Source: Cycas panzhihuaensis (Eukaryota > Cycadophyta). From it: 64,000 bases of DNA. Below, piece after piece: positions 46,022 through 58,329 of the stretch. The stretch spans positions 108,011,741 through 108,075,740 of the forward strand of contig CM041465.1 in NCBI GenBank assembly GCA_023213395.1. Direction: 5' to 3'. The position numbers were made by a program, and so were the translations under genes. The stretch's first letter is position 1. Every line of letters starts with the position of its first letter. Under the pieces are notes generated by a model. That model did not search any database. It was not told where the DNA came from and was given only the letters and a program-made list of their open reading frames with translations.

Positions 46022-46510
46022 TTCTCTATAAAAGAAAAATGTTAAAATCATATAAATTGAGCTATGGGAAAAAAAGTTTTAATTACTAAAAAGGCTAATT
46101 ACCTCAGCACCCACTTTAATCATGCTAGACCTAAATATGGACTTTTTGGTTTGTGCTAGTGCTATTATGGAGGGGCTTAATGTCATTCTTATGTAGGGTG
46201 GAAAAGTGGTGGCTTATAAATCTAGAAAGCTAAAAGCATACAAAGAGAGCTATCTTATACATGATCTTGAGCTTACAATCATCATTCATGCACTTGAGAT
46301 TTAGTGACACTATTTATTGGGGTGAAAGTTTAAACTAGGAACAAATCATAATAGTTTATAACATATCTTATATAATTATAGTTAAATGCTAGACAACTTA
46401 GATGGGTAGAATATATGGGTGAATTTGATTTCAAATTACACTACATTAAAGGCAAAGAGAACAAGTTTATCAATACTCTAAGTCAAATACACCATATTAC
46501 TGCTATACTT
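46022..46510 (+). pseudogene. RT end and RNase H of chromovirus E
   Basis: Starts with the linker SL*KKNVK, then APTLIMLDLNMDFLVCASA, GGKVVAYKSRKLKAYKESYL and LELTIIIHALEI**HYLLG. These are the gypsy RNase H blocks; the DAS catalytic position reads CAS, so the first Asp is lost. One frameshift follows before the FKLHYIKGKENKF segment near 46430. Confidence 0.8.
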
Positions 46511-46639
46511 ATACTAAAATCAAACTTAATTAATTATGTTTTAAGAGATTATGAAGGAGATGTATTGTATAGACAAGTTAAGGATATATTGTAGTAAAGA
46601 AAAGAAAAACAATGTGTAAATGCCAGGTTGCTGAAAAAG

Positions 46640-48002
46640 TTTATAGGGTTCAAAGAAATAGAGGATGGTACCACGGCATACCAATGAAGAATTTATATAC
46701 CACATATTCCTAAAATTAGAGAACTTATTTTGCATAAAGCACATGAAGAACTTTATTCAAGACATCTAGATTATAACAAGTTATATGCTACTATAAAAGG
46801 TAATTTTATTAGCCTAGCATAAAGAAGGATATTTTAACTTATGTAACAAAATATTTAGCATGCCAGAAGGTAAAAGTATAATATAAATATGTAGTTGGAC
46901 TATTATAACCACTAGAAATCCTTGAATGGAAGTGGGAAACAATGATAATTGATTTCATTATAAGCTTACTAAGAGACACTAAATAACATGATATAATATT
47001 AGTTATGGTAGATAAGTTAACCAAGTCCATACACTTTATACTAATATGCTTAATTGATACTACACCAAGCATTACTAAAATATTCATGAAATAAGTTGCT
47101 CAATTATATGGCATGTCAAAAGCAATTGTATCTAATATAGATAATAAGTTCACTTCAAATTTTTAGAAATCATTGCTCCAAAACTTAGGTACTAAGCTAC
47201 AATTTAGTATAATATGCCATCCTAAAACAAATGAGTAAATTGAGAGCATGAATAAAGTATTGGAGGATTTACTCAAGACATATGCTATGGAGTAGCTTAC
47301 AAATTGGGAGAACTACTTACATTTGGAAAAAATTTTATACAACAATTCTATCCATTTATCCTTGGGAGTAAGTCCATTTGAGACTCTATATGGAAGGAGG
47401 TATAATGCACCCTTGAGTTTAAATAACTTAGAAGATAAATATGGTTTAGGTCTAGACATTTTGCAAGAAATGGAAAGGCAAGTGATTAACATCTAATAAT
47501 AACTAAAAATAACACAAGATAGATAGAAAATCTATGCAAGCATGAAACAAACAACTAACTAATTCTAAGTTAGTGACTATATCTTCTTAATGGTAAGGCC
47601 CAAACATAGTTTCATAGGTTTGGGGGCCTATAAAATACTTATTCTGAGGTATTCTAGCCCTTTTGAGATATTAGAAAAGGTGGACTTAATTATTTATAAA
47701 CCTGCACTCCCACTAAATATCTAAGTACATAATTTGTTTCATATTTCTTTCCTTAAAAGGTATGTGTAAACTCAAAGTATATATTAGACTAGACTAACTT
47801 ACTAGGAGGATTGAACTTAGAGTTTAAATAAGAGTCGCTCAAAATTTTAGATAATAAAGAGAAGGTGTTGAGAAATAAGACCATTAGGTAACTAAAAGTC
47901 CAATGGTAATGTTTGACACCAAAGTAAGCCATTTGGGAGCTATAAGAAGAGATGATATATAGCATAACTTTCTCAAGTATTTTTTGTATAATAATATTTT
48001 AG
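46640..48002 (+). pseudogene. Integrase with chromodomain of chromovirus E
   Basis: Zinc-binding region: LHKAHEELYSRHLDYNKLY near 46731, then YLACQKVKV. Core: ETMIIDFIISLL, ILVMVDKLTKSIHFIL, QLYGMSKAIVSNIDNKFTSN, IICHPKTNE*IESMNKVLED and GVSPFETLYGRRYNAPLS. Both Asp and the Glu remain. C-terminal: EILEKVDLIIYKPALP and HNLFHISFLKRYV. The chromodomain KILDNKEKVLRNKTIR, stop, LKVQW lies at 47841-47910, then a tail to a stop at 48002. The chromodomain would tether integration to modified chromatin. Confidence 0.85.
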
Positions 48003-48278
48003 TAGCTTAAGGGAAAAATATAATAACTAAGATTATCTAATTTTAGTACAAAGAGTAAATATAATATAAAATTGAACATAAATTTAAATACTAAATAAAC
48101 ATAAAAATATATAATATTATGATTTCTTGATATTAATTCAACATAATAAATTAGGTATATTTCCTAGGCCTTAATAAACAATGATGTCTACTTTATGTAA
48201 AATCTCATTAGATGAAGAAGTGGTCTACAATCCTATTAGGTGTTTAAATGACCTATATGTAAAAGTTACTATCCAACA
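48003..48278 (-). repeat. 3' LTR of minus-strand chromovirus H1
   Basis: The right end is well defined: on the minus strand TGTTGGATAGTAACTTTTAC then GGTCATTTAAACACCTAAT. This resembles TGTTAGCCATTCACTTTTAA and GGTCACTAAAAACACTAAT of the H2 LTR. The left boundary is unclear, and the stretch may also include untranslated 3' sequence of element E. Confidence 0.45.
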
Positions 48279-48339
48279 CTAACCATTAGATTTCTTGGTC
48301 ATATATGCCAAAAACCATTCTCCATTGTTAGTAGGTGGT

Positions 48340-48938
48340 TATGTAATAGCCCCCCTCCCTTGAGATGTATAGTCTACAAAGTGATGTAGATACATATATT
48401 GATTGATAAACTCTATTGATTCCCATGTTGCCTCTTCTAGATCATAATTCATTGACTCCACTAAATACTTAGAGATGGTTTAGTTATGCATATAGTATTA
48501 CTTTGTATCTAAGATATGATTTAGAAGAACCTTAAGGACTTATTCTTCGTATAGAATGGGTAGCGTAGTATGGGGAGTACCTTTTTTGCTAACATACTTT
48601 TTAAAATGGGATATATAAAAAATATTATATATTTTGGTATCGAGTGGAAACACAAGGGTATTAGCAACTTAACCAATCTTCTAAAGGACTTTATAAGGGT
48701 CATAGTAATAGAGACCAAGCTTATGATTTTTATTATTATGGAGGGATTTCTTCTTGTAAGACTAAAGTTGAAAGAATACCGTGTCACCTATTATAAACTG
48801 TCAATTAGAATGATGGCAGTAGACTAGTTATTTTATATGATTTTAGGCCAAAACTATGCTCTACTTGAGGTTGTATACGATTTGATTTATGTATTCTAAT
48901 TTTTGTTAGAAAACGGTTATTTAAAGATTGGTTACTAA
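48340..48938 (-). pseudogene. Integrase C-terminus and chromodomain of H1
   Basis: Minus-strand blocks: IGDTVFFQL, HKLGLYYYDPYKVL, VANTLVFPLDTKIYNIFYIS and HFKKYVSKKGTP. A chromodomain remnant follows (LNHILDTK, SKYLVESMNYDLEEATWES, FINQYMYLHHF), ending at SQGRGAIT near 48360. It is cut at 48938 by the LTR of H2, so the core integrase of H1 must lie beyond H2 and G. Confidence 0.7.
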
Positions 48939-49284
48939 TGTGTGATAGGAAGTTAGGGGATAATTATATACGATGTGATTATCCCAATCTTACCTATACA
49001 TAGGTTTAATAATAGAAATATAAGTAGGAAAATACTACACTTTTATTATTAATGAGAACTGATTATAGGATAGAAGTGCACCAGAGAGTGTAAATGGATA
49101 TAAAGATTATTAAAATACCAATCTCTCAAGAGAAAAAATGATTTTATAATAATCTTCCTTTATAATCTATGACCCTTAAATAGAAAAAAGAGAGCCTTTC
49201 CTCTACAATCTTGTTGGTAGGCCAAATGGCCTTATATTTCATTAGTGTTTTTAGTGACCCACATTTAAAAGTGAATGGCTAACA
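48939..49284 (-). repeat. 3' LTR of H2
   Basis: On the plus strand it runs TGTGTGATAGG to ATGGCTAACA (346 bp). On the minus strand a TATA-like TTATAAAATC lies within. It directly follows the H2 chromodomain stop and a purine stretch CTAAGAGGTTAAA. Confidence 0.65.
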
Positions 49285-49349
49285 TTTAACCTCTTAGTGC
49301 CTTAACCATAAGTGCTAGTATCTTAGTTATGGTAGTTGTATATAATCAT

Positions 49350-50870
49350 GTAATAGGTCCCCTCCCATAAGATGTTGAGTCCTCAAAGTAAAGGAGATAT
49401 GGATACTACTTGACAAAATCTATTGATTCCCAAGTCATCTCATCTAGTTCATAGCCAACCCATTGTACTAAATACTCTATAATTGTTTTATTCTAGATAT
49501 AGTATTATCTACTAACTAAGATGTGTTATAAAGAAATAGTAAGAGTTTGTTCTTCAAAGGATAGGTAAGACTATTTAAGGAGTCATGTCCTTACCTAAAT
49601 ATTTTTTGTCGTAGAAAACATAGAAGACATTATAAATCTTAGTATTAGGTGGGAGTTCTAAAGAATAGGCTACTTCACCAACATCCTAAAGGACTTTATA
49701 ATGGACATAGTATTAAGGAATGAGCTTATAATTTCTATGATGTTTAAGAGATTATTTTTTATATGGTTGGATGCACAAGAACACAAGATCACCAATGTTA
49801 AAAGAGTGATCCAAATGGTGGTAGTTTGTTAATTGATTCATTCGATTATGCATTATAACTAGATTTTGCTTAAGGGTATTTAAAATTTGGTCCACATATT
49901 ATAGTTTTTATTATATAGCCACAATACAAAGGTTATTTGCTAGCATATGGTGGGATGGTGGTGGATGGGTAATCATAAAGGGCCATGAATAGAGACATTC
50001 CTATGGCTTAGTGATGAGAGGAATTACACTAGTATTCTACCAAGACTAGCCATGATAACCATATTGAATGATGTTCAAAATCATAACAACATAACTAAGT
50101 TTCTAGTGTTTTGTTAATAACTCCTAATTGGTCATCTATTTGGGGGTAATAGGCAAAATTTATGTTAAATGATATACCTAAGGCTCGAAAGAATTCTTTC
50201 CAAAAGTAGCTAATTAACTTTGGATCTCAATAATATACCGTGGTTGATAGAAAGCCATGTAAATAGAATATTATTTAGATGTACAGATCTATAATCCATG
50301 ATGTTTCATATACATCGTGGACTAGGAAGAAGTATGCATATTTTGTTAATAAATCAACGACCAATAATATGGAGTCATACCCTAAAAACAAACAGAGTCT
50401 TATAATGAAGTCCATGGCAATATCTTACTATTTTCCTTGTAGGATATGGAGTGGTTATAATAGACCTGATTGGGATTTAGTGTTAATTTTATTACATTGA
50501 CACATATTATATTTAGAAATAAATATTACGATGGATGATCTCATGTGTGGCTAGAAGAAGTCAGAAAAAATTCTTTAGTAGGCTTTGTTTAATCTAGAAT
50601 AGACTCTTAATAGAGTACAGTGATACTCTACCAACATTTGAGAAATAAAATTAAAGGTTGGGTAGATGAATATGCAATTTCTATATAGAAGAAGATTATT
50701 TTATATGGACTAATTATTTTAAGTGTCAATTTTGTAAGGCCATTTATCATAATTTACTTATAACTAATTTTCCTAAGCTAGCTCTTGTATCCATATGGGA
50801 TGGGATGAGGAGATGACATGAATGGTAAATTCATATGAGGGAATGAGGGATGAGTTAGTTGGGAGGTAGG
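49350..50870 (-). pseudogene. Integrase and chromodomain of H2
   Basis: The core is readable at 50279-50500 on the minus strand: SGLLQPLHILQGK, DIAMDFIIRLCLFLGYDSIL and VVDLLTKYAYFLLVHDVYET. The C-terminus reads VGEVAYSLELPPNTKIYNVF. The chromodomain is clear at about 49440-49510: IEYLVQWVGYELDEMTWESI then DFVK, ending STSYGRGPIT at 49366. Stops and frame changes separate these. The acidic triad beyond the first Asp is not traceable. Confidence 0.72.
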
Positions 50871-51168
50871 AAAGAGTATCAACCATTACATTATCTTGCC
50901 GTTTCCTATAAGTGATCATAAAACTAAAATCTTGGAGATGCTCAACCTATTTGGCTTGATCCTTAGATAGAATTGGTTGTTCTAATAAGTGATAGAGGCT
51001 ATGGTGATCAGTTAAGATGGTGAAATTTGATCCAGTGAGATACTATCACTATTTCTTAATGGCATGGAGAATGAACATCATTTCTTTTTAGTAGGTTAAC
51101 AACCTATACTCATGGTATTCAAGTTTTTAGCTTTCAAAAGTAATAAGAATTAGGTTTTATATAAGGAC
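50871..51168 (-). pseudogene. RNase H of H2, cut by element G
   Basis: The minus strand reads ITFES*KLEYHEYRLLTY, KEMMFILHAIKK followed by three adjacent stops, YLTGSNFTILTDHHSLYHLL, EQPILSKDQAK*VEHLQDF, and VMVDTLSYLP. The three stops (tag tga tag) fall where gypsy elements have K-W-R-x-Y, so Trp and Arg codons have decayed. The frame begins abruptly at VVLI, where the LTR of G starts. Confidence 0.82.
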
Positions 51169-54100
51169 CACACTATTTTCCAGCTACCGAGAATGGACAT
51201 GGACACCCCCTCTTAGGTAAGCAGAGGTATATCCCTAACCTCGCCTTTCATTAATATTAGAATATAATTGAATATTCATTAGATATATTATACATGCTAT
51301 TGATTGACTACATGGTTGCTATGCCTGGTTTGCCTACCCACTTATGCTTGCATCTACTATTTTAGCCTATGACAACTTGGGACAAACATCCCATGGCACA
51401 TCATGGCCGTTCGCTTTACCTCCACAACATTCTCAAGTACTCCTAGCTCCTACAACTTGCTTTTGATCATTTCTTGGCGTAATGTGATCCCTAATGACCC
51501 ATTTAGGCCTGATCACCCTCCCCACTTTCTACTTGTCTCACATTGGGGCCTAGTTACCACCTTTTTCCTTGTTCATTATGGTCCCACCAATACTTAAAAT
51601 CTCCTAGATGCCTCAGAAACCCACTATTTTTCTCTTTCAGGGTCTAAGACCCCCTCTTGAGGGCCTTTCGGGCCCCCCTTTATTTTTTCCACCTTGTTTT
51701 GAGTGTACAATAACACTGTTCATAATACCACAGTAAACTCTGTGGTACTACAAAGTTTGGTGTGGTGTGATTGTCTGCTATCAATTTTTGTCCTGGTAAT
51801 GGCTAGTTTCATATTAATTATAAAACTAACACATGGCACCAGGCTATTTCCCACCTAAGGTGATCTTTAATCACTTGATAGGTTCGGGTTGGGCATGAAA
51901 ACCCAATTTTTAGCTTATTTGCTTCTTCTAGGCTCATTTTTAGAAAGAAAGAAAGTTCTCATTCAGTTGCCTCCTACTCTCCTTCCTTATCTCTTTCTTC
52001 CTTAGGGCAAAAACCCTAACTTGCAGGTCCATAGTAGTCTAGATCCAAGGAAGTTCTCCTCTTAAGTACTCCCTCAAATCATAGCATCAAGTTTCTTCTA
52101 CATGTTTTACACTCACTCATGCTGTTGAAGGGGATTTTCCTCCATCCTTCAAGGGAGATCTCCTTTTCCAACCAGTCTATGAGGTAAAAAACTATTCCAA
52201 GTTAGTTTTAGCAGGGATTTTTAGGCTTGCATTTTGTTACTTCCTTTTTTTATAGTAGTAATTTTTGAATATTATTTTGGGTATTTCACAAACCTCTCCC
52301 ATACATATCTTCTTTAGAAGGCAAACCCTTCCTCTTCTTGGATCATGCTCTTCACACCTTGAGGTTTCTATTGGGCTTACACTAAGAAGGTTATGGGAAA
52401 AGATTGTAAAAAAGAGAGAAAAGAGCCTGAGGCTAGGGTTCTGACCCTCTTAGCCACCTCCTCTAGGGTAGCCCCCTATCCTTTGCAACTTTTCTCATCC
52501 CATACCTATCTTGCACACCCTAAACCCCTTAAGGGAAGGGATTCCACTGGTTGTAGTGTTGGCAGCTGCTTTCCATGCCTACAACCAACCTCTATATGCT
52601 GTTAAAATTTGATTTGTCTCAGTGTATCTTATAGTTTGTTAGTTTCATACGTTATCTTGTAAATTTTATAAAGTTTCATATTATAACTTCTACAACATTT
52701 ACAACTTTTGCATCCTTTTATGACTTCTATTGCTCACAAACTTTGTTACCTTCCCTATTGCTTAAAGGCCATAACCCCTTGTTTAATTTGCTAGTTTAGA
52801 GCATTTGAGTATGTGGAGGTACCTTACTCAGAGGGATAGCCATTCTGAGGCTCTCTTTATCTCCTTTCCTACCCTTCTTTATTCCCATGGTTTCTTGAGC
52901 ATTTCACATGCATATAAGAGAAGGTTTAAACAACACTTGTTTCTATTTAAAAGGCATTTATATAAGATCACGTTTTCTTTTTAGTAAGCATAGACATATA
53001 TGTACAAATGTACATTTTCTCTTATGTACATCTAGCACTCATGGAAGGGAAAAATGACTTGTTGTGCAGGTTCTACTTTTGAGGTAATTAAGGATTATTA
53101 TGATAGGTATTAGTACTCCTTTCACTTTCATTACTTTACTTTGAAATTTCCTTTTTCTTTACAACTCCTTTTATTTTTATTTCCATATAAGCTCTATGGG
53201 GAAGGTAAGGAAGCCGCACTAACACTTTTCCTACAATACCAACTGTGACAAGGAGCATGGGGCAAGTGAAAGGAGATCACAAAGAAAGGGGAAAGGTTCT
53301 CTACATCAACCGCCATGGTTCCAAGTACACCTCCTCCTACCTTATCTTCTTTTTCATCCTTCTTCCCCCTCTCCTAAAAGAAAAAAAGGAAAATGAAAGG
53401 TCACGCATATTTTTTTATTCCTTGTAGATTGCTCAAATTACATTCATTAGGGAAATAAATTGCCCCTTGCACTCATAGGCATTAACCCTACTAGCAAATT
53501 AGCTTCACCCCTTTGTTGCATTCCTATTCCTCTTTATATGCGCTTGCATTTACTAGGATAAGGGTATAAAGGGATATAAGTTCCTCCATCATTGCTTCTC
53601 TTTCCCATGCACTATTAAGGTAGTTTGTATTAGTTATTACACTCTTTTCATGTGATTTCTTATCCTCTTGGTCCCCTTTGCTTTTATTATCATTCATAAA
53701 AGAAAAGAGAGAGAGAGGCGAGAATCGAAAGAGGGTGTTGTTATTATTCTTTTCTTTCTTCTTTTAATTTGCAATAAATTAGAAACAATGACACTTCATA
53801 TCACTACACTACTCATTTAAAACCAAAACCAAAACATACTACATAGTATCTTACATAATTAGCTACCCACCTAGTGTGTGGAAAACTTAGGAGCATCTTC
53901 CTTTAGGTGCCCCTTCATTAAGGCATAGTCTTGTCCTACCCCCATTTAGGAGTTGGTCCTTCTACCCAACCTCCTCTTTGTATCTTTGCCATTCACTACT
54001 CCTTTCTTATCCATAGGCACCGCCTTTTTCCATTAGGGTCTGCCTCCTTCTTTGCTCTCCTTCATAAGAAAAGTGTCTTTTCATCTTATCTCTCCTTCCT

Positions 54101-54330
54101 TGACTAGTCAAGATAAGAGTCCCTTTAAGGCTACTCAACAAACTAAGGGAGCCCTTTGCTCATCTCGAATTCTAGAAGGTGCTCATCATAAGGGAAGGTT
54201 TGTGCACTATTTATTGGTCCTTAAACCTATGTTCCAACATATGGATGCCCTTTGTGGATGATCTTTTCTCTTGCCTCTAAGGATCCTTTAGCCCCTTGAT
54301 TACCAATTGTATAGGCTTGATCCTCTTACA
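51169..54330 (+). repeat. 5' LTR of element G
   Basis: A long non-coding block, CT-rich, related to LTR K (1-2456). It ends CCTCTTACA before the primer-binding site. A palindromic segment ACCACAGTAAACTCTGTGGT lies at 51727-51746. TATA-like GGGCATGAAAA is at 51891-51901. Small frames (51403-51597, 52393-52605, 53245-53427, 54052-54261) have no recognisable product. The left boundary is accurate to about ten bases, taken from the loss of H2 coding sequence. Confidence 0.7.
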
Positions 54331-54381
54331 TTTGGTGACCCCCTAGAGGTGCGCTTCTACTGGTGACCATACTGGGGACTC
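54331..54381 (+). promoter_or_regulatory. Primer-binding site region of element G
   Basis: Directly after the LTR comes TTTGGTGACCCCCTAGAGG, and 30 bases on CTGGTGACCATACTGGGGAC. Both resemble the TGGCGACTCxxCTGGGGAC sites of Ogre/Tat elements, complementary to a tRNA other than initiator Met. Which copy is used cannot be decided. Confidence 0.55.
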
Positions 54382-54559
54382 ATTAGTAAAGGATCCATCC
54401 TAGTTTCCTTTCTATTGGTGTTACCTCTCCTTTGGTAGTCCTTCTTGATTCATTGAGAAACCCCTAACATCTTTCATTCTATTACCCCTCTTTCTTCCAA
54501 ATCTTAGGAAGGACTTGTATGCATAATTTTCTCATCATTTGTGAGGTCTCCCTCCTTCT

Positions 54560-56515
54560 TTGGAAGTCTCACCCTATTCCCCCCTTCTGTTGTCCGATTC
54601 CAAATTAACTATGGAGGGATTCTCTTCAGATTGGGCATACCACACCTGTATTTTCGAAACCCAGCAACCTTTAACTTCTTTCCAAGGTCCCACCCAAGAG
54701 GGTGAAGACCCTATCTTCTATCTGGGTGATCAAGAGCACTCGTATGATTATCATCTTTCCATTCACAGTATGGAAGTTTCTTCCCCTATGGGGTATCACC
54801 ATCTTGGTGACAATGCCTATGAGGATCACCTTGTGGGGTCCACTTTGTATGGGGATCCTTCAACCTCATATGATCAAGTGGGAACCCCTCTTGCAGATGT
54901 GGTGAAAGTGCTTAATCAATGCTTCCAAGCAACTAGTCTCCAACCACTTCCCAAGTGGTTGGAAAGCATCTTACAAAGTGTGACACCCTCCTCCTTTACG
55001 TCTGCACCCTCAAAGTCATCTAACTTAGCTTTACTACCCACAACAAGGCCATCCCTCATTTCTCTTTCCTGTTCTTATGGCCCACATTCTTTAGGAATCA
55101 CCTAAGGTATGTCCACTTTTCAAATTAGGTTGAGTATACCTCCTCCTAGTTAGGCAGCCACACCTCAACCAACTGTGGTCCATCCACCTTCCATTTGACC
55201 TAAGAGGCCTATGTGTCTCCCTACCTCTAGTTGCATGGGATAAATCCCCATGTGCCCCCAAGCTTAACCTAAGAATTCCTCTCTTTACATGCCCCCAGGA
55301 TATGCCTCCCAACCATGGGGGCATGGTAAAGTGAACCCTCTTCTTGTCTATGGGGTGGACCCCTTTCACCCATATGGTCTTGCACCACCTACAGGTGGCC
55401 CATATGTGCAAAGTTTAGTCTATCACTCATTTGTTTCCTCTTCTTATATATCTTTATATATGGTACCTTCGCAAGGAGGACAAGTCCCTCCTCAAGGCAC
55501 CTTCTCCTAAATCCCCTTTTTACAAGGGGCACACCTTCAAGGAGGGATAGGTACTTCCTATCCATCTGCCTCTTTTCCAATCCCCTTGCACCTAGGATTA
55601 GTCCCCTCCCACCAAGTGGAAGAAATTTCATATCCACTTTTCGATCAAACTTCCCAAGGAGGATTTGGGCACCCTTGCCTACCTCCTCCTTCATCCTACA
55701 TTGACCCAATAGTTCATCTTAGGGCCTATCCCTTTATGGGCTATAGATCAACCCCCTTATCCACTAAGGCATTGACTATTAGGCTTATGATCACATCTTG
55801 ATGAAACTCTTCCCATGTTCCTTGTAAGGTGATGCCCTCAAGTGGTTCTATCACCTTCCCACACATTCAATTCACTCATTCCAACAGCTCATAGATGAGT
55901 TTATCAACTAATTTGATGTGACTCACCCCTTCAAAAGTGGAATGAAGGCCCTTTTATCCTTCAAACAAGGTCATAAGGAAATGAATCATGACTTTGTTAG
56001 GTGTTTTTATGATCTCCTTCACTTCACAAAGGTAACCTTGCTCAAGAGTTGAAAAGGGATCCTTTCGTAAATGCTCTTCATCTCGAAGTATATGTTGAGG
56101 TCCTGAGGATGGGGCAATAATATGTGACTCTACTATAGCCAAATATTTAGCTCTTGACATTATTAAGATCCAAGTGGGTTTTAAAAAACCTCTTAGGTTA
56201 TCGTAACAATGTGAGGCACCCCCTCCATCTCATGATACCAAAACTCAACAACCTCCCAAGTCTTCAACCCACTCGACAGAGAAGACCTTAGACCTATTGG
56301 ATTCTGCTATATATTCTTTTAAACATACGGTGAAGGAGCTTAAACTCCAAGCTCCTCCTTCATTTCCAACATCTTATAAATCCATTCATCAAGCCTCTCA
56401 AGTCGTGCCTTCCAAGAATGGAAATACCCATGCTTCTCAAACAAGGAAGACAAACTCTTCCTTAGAGAAGAAATGGTGCTCTATTCATGGCGAGTGTTTC
56501 CATAAGGATTCATAA
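54560..56515 (+). pseudogene. Gag of element G
   Basis: It starts MEVSPYSPLLLSD at 54560 and is open to 55105, followed by a Pro/Gly-rich stretch in which the frame shifts. The Gag core lies at about 55800-56040: GDALKWFYHLPTHSIHSFQ, LIDEFINxFDVTHPFKSGM, LLSFKQGHKEMNHDFVRCFY. A zinc-binding remnant KKWCSIHGECFHKDS with a following C-R-A-Q lies near 56468-56525. The long Pro-rich N-terminal part and the core fit Tat Gag proteins, which commonly exceed 500 residues. Confidence 0.7.
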
Positions 56516-57094
56516 TGTAGGGCACAATATTTTAAATATGCCTTACATCATGACTCCTCTTCTAAATTGGCATCTAGGCCCAATATAAACCAACATGTTC
56601 ATAAAGATCCCTTTACCAAACATGGGGAATGAGATCAACACACCTAGTAAAGGGGGAATCGAAGCAGGGGAAGATCCCCTAACCCTCACCCCACAAAAGC
56701 TAAGGGGAAGGGGGTAAGGAAAATTTTCTCCTCTTCTAATTTTTGTAGTCAAACTCCTTCTCCTTCTCGATCCTAAAATAAGGCAAAGAGAGTTATCCAT
56801 GTGCTTGAGACCACGTCTTTGTATGCTTTGACTCAATCTCAAGTAGCCAAAGAGGCCATAGGTACCTCTTCTTCCTCTCAGCTAGACCCTCCTTTGGAAA
56901 ATCCTCCTTCAAAGATTCTGTTGCTCCCCAAGATGATCCCCACTTGCCCCAGTCATTATGATTTTCAAAGGGCACTTCCCTAACCCACTGGGAAGGGGAA
57001 GCCCTTCTCTATTATCGATGAGCTTCATACCATGGCTATAGGGATATCCATGATGGACATCTTGAGGAGCTATCCAGAGTAGCACACTCTCCTC

Positions 57095-57469
57095 TTGGAG
57101 ACTTTAAGATTGTTCAATGCTTTTATTCATGCCTTGGGTGTTGCCCCAAGTTGCGAACCTATTATCTCATTTGACCTTAAAGATCTCCCTTTGACCAATG
57201 AATCCATAGACACTCTTAAGTGTACTCTTCGAAGAATTATTGTAGGCAACGGTTCTTTCATCAATGTTATACCTTTGTATATTATGCAAGAGTTAGGCAT
57301 AACAGCTCTTGAGTTGGTCCCATGGCATTGTCATGCCTATGATGGTAGTGAGAAAATGCCTTTAGGGTCTATTTCCATTCCTCCTACCCTCGAGGATAAA
57401 ATTATCTTCACTGACATCATGGTCCTTAACATAGATATGGACTATAATCTTTTGTTGGGATTCCCATGA
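57095..57469 (+). pseudogene. Retropepsin of element G
   Basis: Open for 124 codons. The active-site region reads IIVGNGSFINVIPLYIMQEL (57237-57296), where the catalytic Asp of the Tat motif V-D-N-G-S is Gly (GAC to GGC). HAYDGSEKMPLGSISIPP and DYNLLLGFP at the end match the flap and C-terminal regions of Tat proteases. Confidence 0.75.
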
Positions 57470-58329
57470 CTTGATTAGATGGGAGTCGTGTGTTCATCCC
57501 ATTAGGGATAGCTCAAATTCATGCACGAGAGATGAATGAAGGTTATTTCTTAGGAGCCTCCTCCCACCAAGCACTCACATCAATCCCATCAAGTGGTACA
57601 TGATCTAGTGAAGGGCAAAAAGGGCCCATCCGTCCATGCTTCTGCTTGCTTTATTGACATTCCTAGTTCATCTTATTCGGAAGAGGGCCCTTCTCCTTCT
57701 TCTTCTAACCTCATTTGTTTAACCCCTATTAGTGTGAGGAGTTATGGTACCTTGTTGTGTTAAGCAATAATGAGTCTAACGGTGAGGACGAGGACCCCAT
57801 ATCCCTCTTAAACATGAGTAGGGGGCATTTTCTCCATTTCAAGTCTTGACTTGAAGCTTCTTATGTTGAGGAGCCTAGCCCTCTTACTGAGTTATATGTC
57901 GATACCTCTGTTTCTTGTGTGACTTCCCTTCTCACTTCATCTTCCATCTCATCACCCTCCTCGAGTGGTGAGGTGAGGGAACCTCCTATTGCTTATCACA
58001 AGAGGTCATCCTTTGACTCTTTTGAAGAGTCTCCCAACTATATTGAGTGGTGGGTTGACCGCTATAGTCCCACTGCTCCTCCTACTCCTTATTCCTTATC
58101 TTCTCTAAGCATGACTATCCATAGGGTAGATTTCTTTAAGAACGATGAGACGTTGTTAGAATATCTAGTAGGCTCTATGCCTAACCTTCTTCCTAGTCAT
58201 CATAAACTTGGTTACTAGAAGATTTTATCCCTTAGCTAACCCTTAGCTAACCCAAGTTTGCCTACTTCCTCTTCGCCCCTTCTTATTGACCAAGCACCCC
58301 TTCATTTTAAGGAAGGGAATACCATATGC
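57470..58329 (+). other. Protease-RT spacer of element G
   Basis: The polyprotein continues in frames of low complexity (Ser/Pro-rich 57919-58218, with NYIEWWVDRYSPTAPP) and no identifiable domain. Spacers of this kind between protease and RT are common in Tat elements. Confidence 0.5.

Larger units (their letters stand above)
21668..48002 (+). mobile_element. Tekay/Del-like chromovirus E, split by copia B and C
   Basis: Three plus-strand segments belong together: 21668-21748, 37438-38075 and 46017-48002. Joined, they give an uninterrupted order of RT (QLxELLEKGFISPST, SPWGALILLMMKKDES, LNKATIKNKYPLTKIEN), RNase H, integrase and a C-terminal chromodomain. The insert junctions are marked by target duplications GTACA and ATTAC. 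The left part (LTR, gag, protease) is not in the window and is presumed to lie beyond element A. The chromodomain form (ILDNKEKVLRNKTIR) is typical of the Tekay/Del clade. Confidence 0.8.
48939..51168 (-). mobile_element. Minus-strand chromovirus H2, 3' part
   Basis: On the minus strand, RNase H, integrase, chromodomain and 3' LTR (48939-49284) follow in order. It is inserted in the integrase C-terminus of H1, an older copy of the same family. Its upstream half is cut by Tat-like element G at about 51168. The chromodomain differs from that of E, so it belongs to another chromovirus clade, possibly Reina-like. Confidence 0.72.

Noticed and set aside
48570-50500. Plus-strand frames at 48570-48827 and 50279-50500
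   Set aside because: They are antisense shadows of chromovirus H1 and H2 integrase, which read clearly on the minus strand.
54560-55105. Possible host protein of 181 residues
   Set aside because: It is followed in the same region by a Tat-type Gag core and zinc-binding motif and preceded by a primer-binding site, so it is the Gag N-terminal part.
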